From Bacteroidales bacterium (GTDB taxonomy: Bacteria; Bacteroidota; Bacteroidia; Bacteroidales; UBA3824), in assembly GCA_017645985.1 (NCBI GenBank), contig JAGCNK010000175.1:1-7256 (forward strand): a stretch of DNA of 7,256 nt, in the 5' to 3' direction. Of the stretch, positions 7,018 through 7,256 are shown piece by piece. Position 1 is the first letter of the stretch, and the number at the start of each line of letters is the position of its first letter. Made by a program: the position numbers and the translations under genes. The notes under the pieces were generated by a model. It was given only the letters and a program-made list of their open reading frames with translations. It ran no database searches and was not told the origin of the DNA.

Positions 7018-7256
7018 AATCATTCTTGTTGACGACAAAGTCGTATACAGAAACGCGATAAAGACCCTGCTGCAAAAGCTCGGCGAGGTAGACATCATAG
7101 CCGAGGCGTCGAACGGAACAGAGTTTCTCCATATGCTCAACGTTTGCAAGCCCGACCTTGTGTTTATCGACATCGAAATGCCCGAGATGAACGGCATCGA
7201 AGCCACAAAGGCTGCGCTCAAGATCAATCCCGACCTTGTGATTATAGGTCTGTCGA
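7004..7256 (+). CDS. Response regulator, receiver domain (3'-truncated by window edge), probably NarL/LuxR type
   Basis: Eighty-four complete codons are visible and the gene runs off the window. They form most of a receiver domain: ILVDDKVVYR (Asp10 and Asp11, metal site), FIDIEMPEMNGIEA with phospho-acceptor Asp56, and IIGLS, whose Ser84 is at the switch Thr/Ser position. The ATG lies inside the 3' end of the kinase gene, overlapping by 14 bp in another frame. The start is clear because the receiver fold begins four residues later and no nearby ATG is an alternative. Kinases with a HisKA_3 domain nearly always pair with NarL-type regulators carrying a C-terminal LuxR helix-turn-helix, and the wording of this receiver agrees. 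The DNA-binding domain lies outside the window, so that part is inference. Confidence 0.93.
   Translation, partial: MNKIKIILVDDKVVYRNAIKTLLQKLGEVDIIAEASNGTEFLHMLNVCKPDLVFIDIEMPEMNGIEATKAALKINPDLVIIGLS

Larger units (their letters stand above)
1605..7256 (+). other. Predicted operon: dpp11, lipoprotein gene, recX, hybrid kinase gene, response regulator gene
   Basis: The five genes share a strand, and their junctions are 16 bp, a 1-base overlap, 13 bp and a 14-base overlap. No hairpin terminator and no TAnnTTTG promoter was seen in these junctions. No clear promoter was found between the hisIE stop and 1605 either, so transcription may come from the hisIE promoter at 902-933 or from an unrecognised one within hisIE. 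The grouping is based on spacing only. Confidence 0.6.

Noticed and set aside
1..7256. A previously undescribed defence or mobile system
   Set aside because: Every substantial open region is explained by housekeeping or signalling genes. Only the small lipoprotein is unassigned, and nothing ties it to defence or mobility.

Overview
The window looks like an ordinary chromosomal segment of a Bacteroidota species, most likely order Bacteroidales. The reasons are an S46 dipeptidyl peptidase of the DPP11 type, a Bacteroidota-style promoter (TTTG, 20-bp spacer, TAnnTTTG) before hisIE, A-rich gene leaders without Shine-Dalgarno motifs, a lipoprotein of the usual Bacteroidales style, and a soluble REC-PAS-GAF-PAS-HisKA_3 kinase. 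Genus cannot be decided from the sequence. All seven genes lie on the + strand. Base and codon use look uniform, and no tRNA, rRNA, IS element, CRISPR array or phage gene is visible.

Layout: (1) 2-808, the 3' part of cysK (cysteine synthase), cut by the window edge just upstream of its PLP-binding lysine. (2) 809-962, a strong hairpin terminator followed by a promoter. (3) 963-1553, hisIE, the bifunctional enzyme for two histidine-biosynthesis steps, standing apart from any other his gene. (4) 1551-1599, a perfectly phased array of seven 7-bp units that begins with the hisIE stop codon and ends 5 bp before the next start. (5) 1605-3752, a periplasmic S46 peptidase with the Arg that marks Asp/Glu-specific DPP11. 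(6) 3769-4161, a small lipoprotein, overlapping by one base with (7) recX, 4161-4640. (8) 4654-7017, a soluble hybrid sensor kinase, overlapping by 14 bp with (9) the start of its partner response regulator, 7004 to the window end.

From 1605 onward every junction is 16 bp or less or is an overlap, so dpp11, the lipoprotein gene, recX, the kinase and the regulator probably form one transcription unit. No terminator separates hisIE from it, so read-through from the hisIE promoter is possible. The genes have no obvious shared pathway: amino-acid synthesis, peptide uptake, control of RecA, and signalling. I see no convincing new defence or mobile system. The best points for follow-up are the heptamer array, the predicted substrate specificity of the peptidase, the kinase with an N-terminal receiver domain and no Gln at its phosphatase-motif position, and the odd grouping of the operon.
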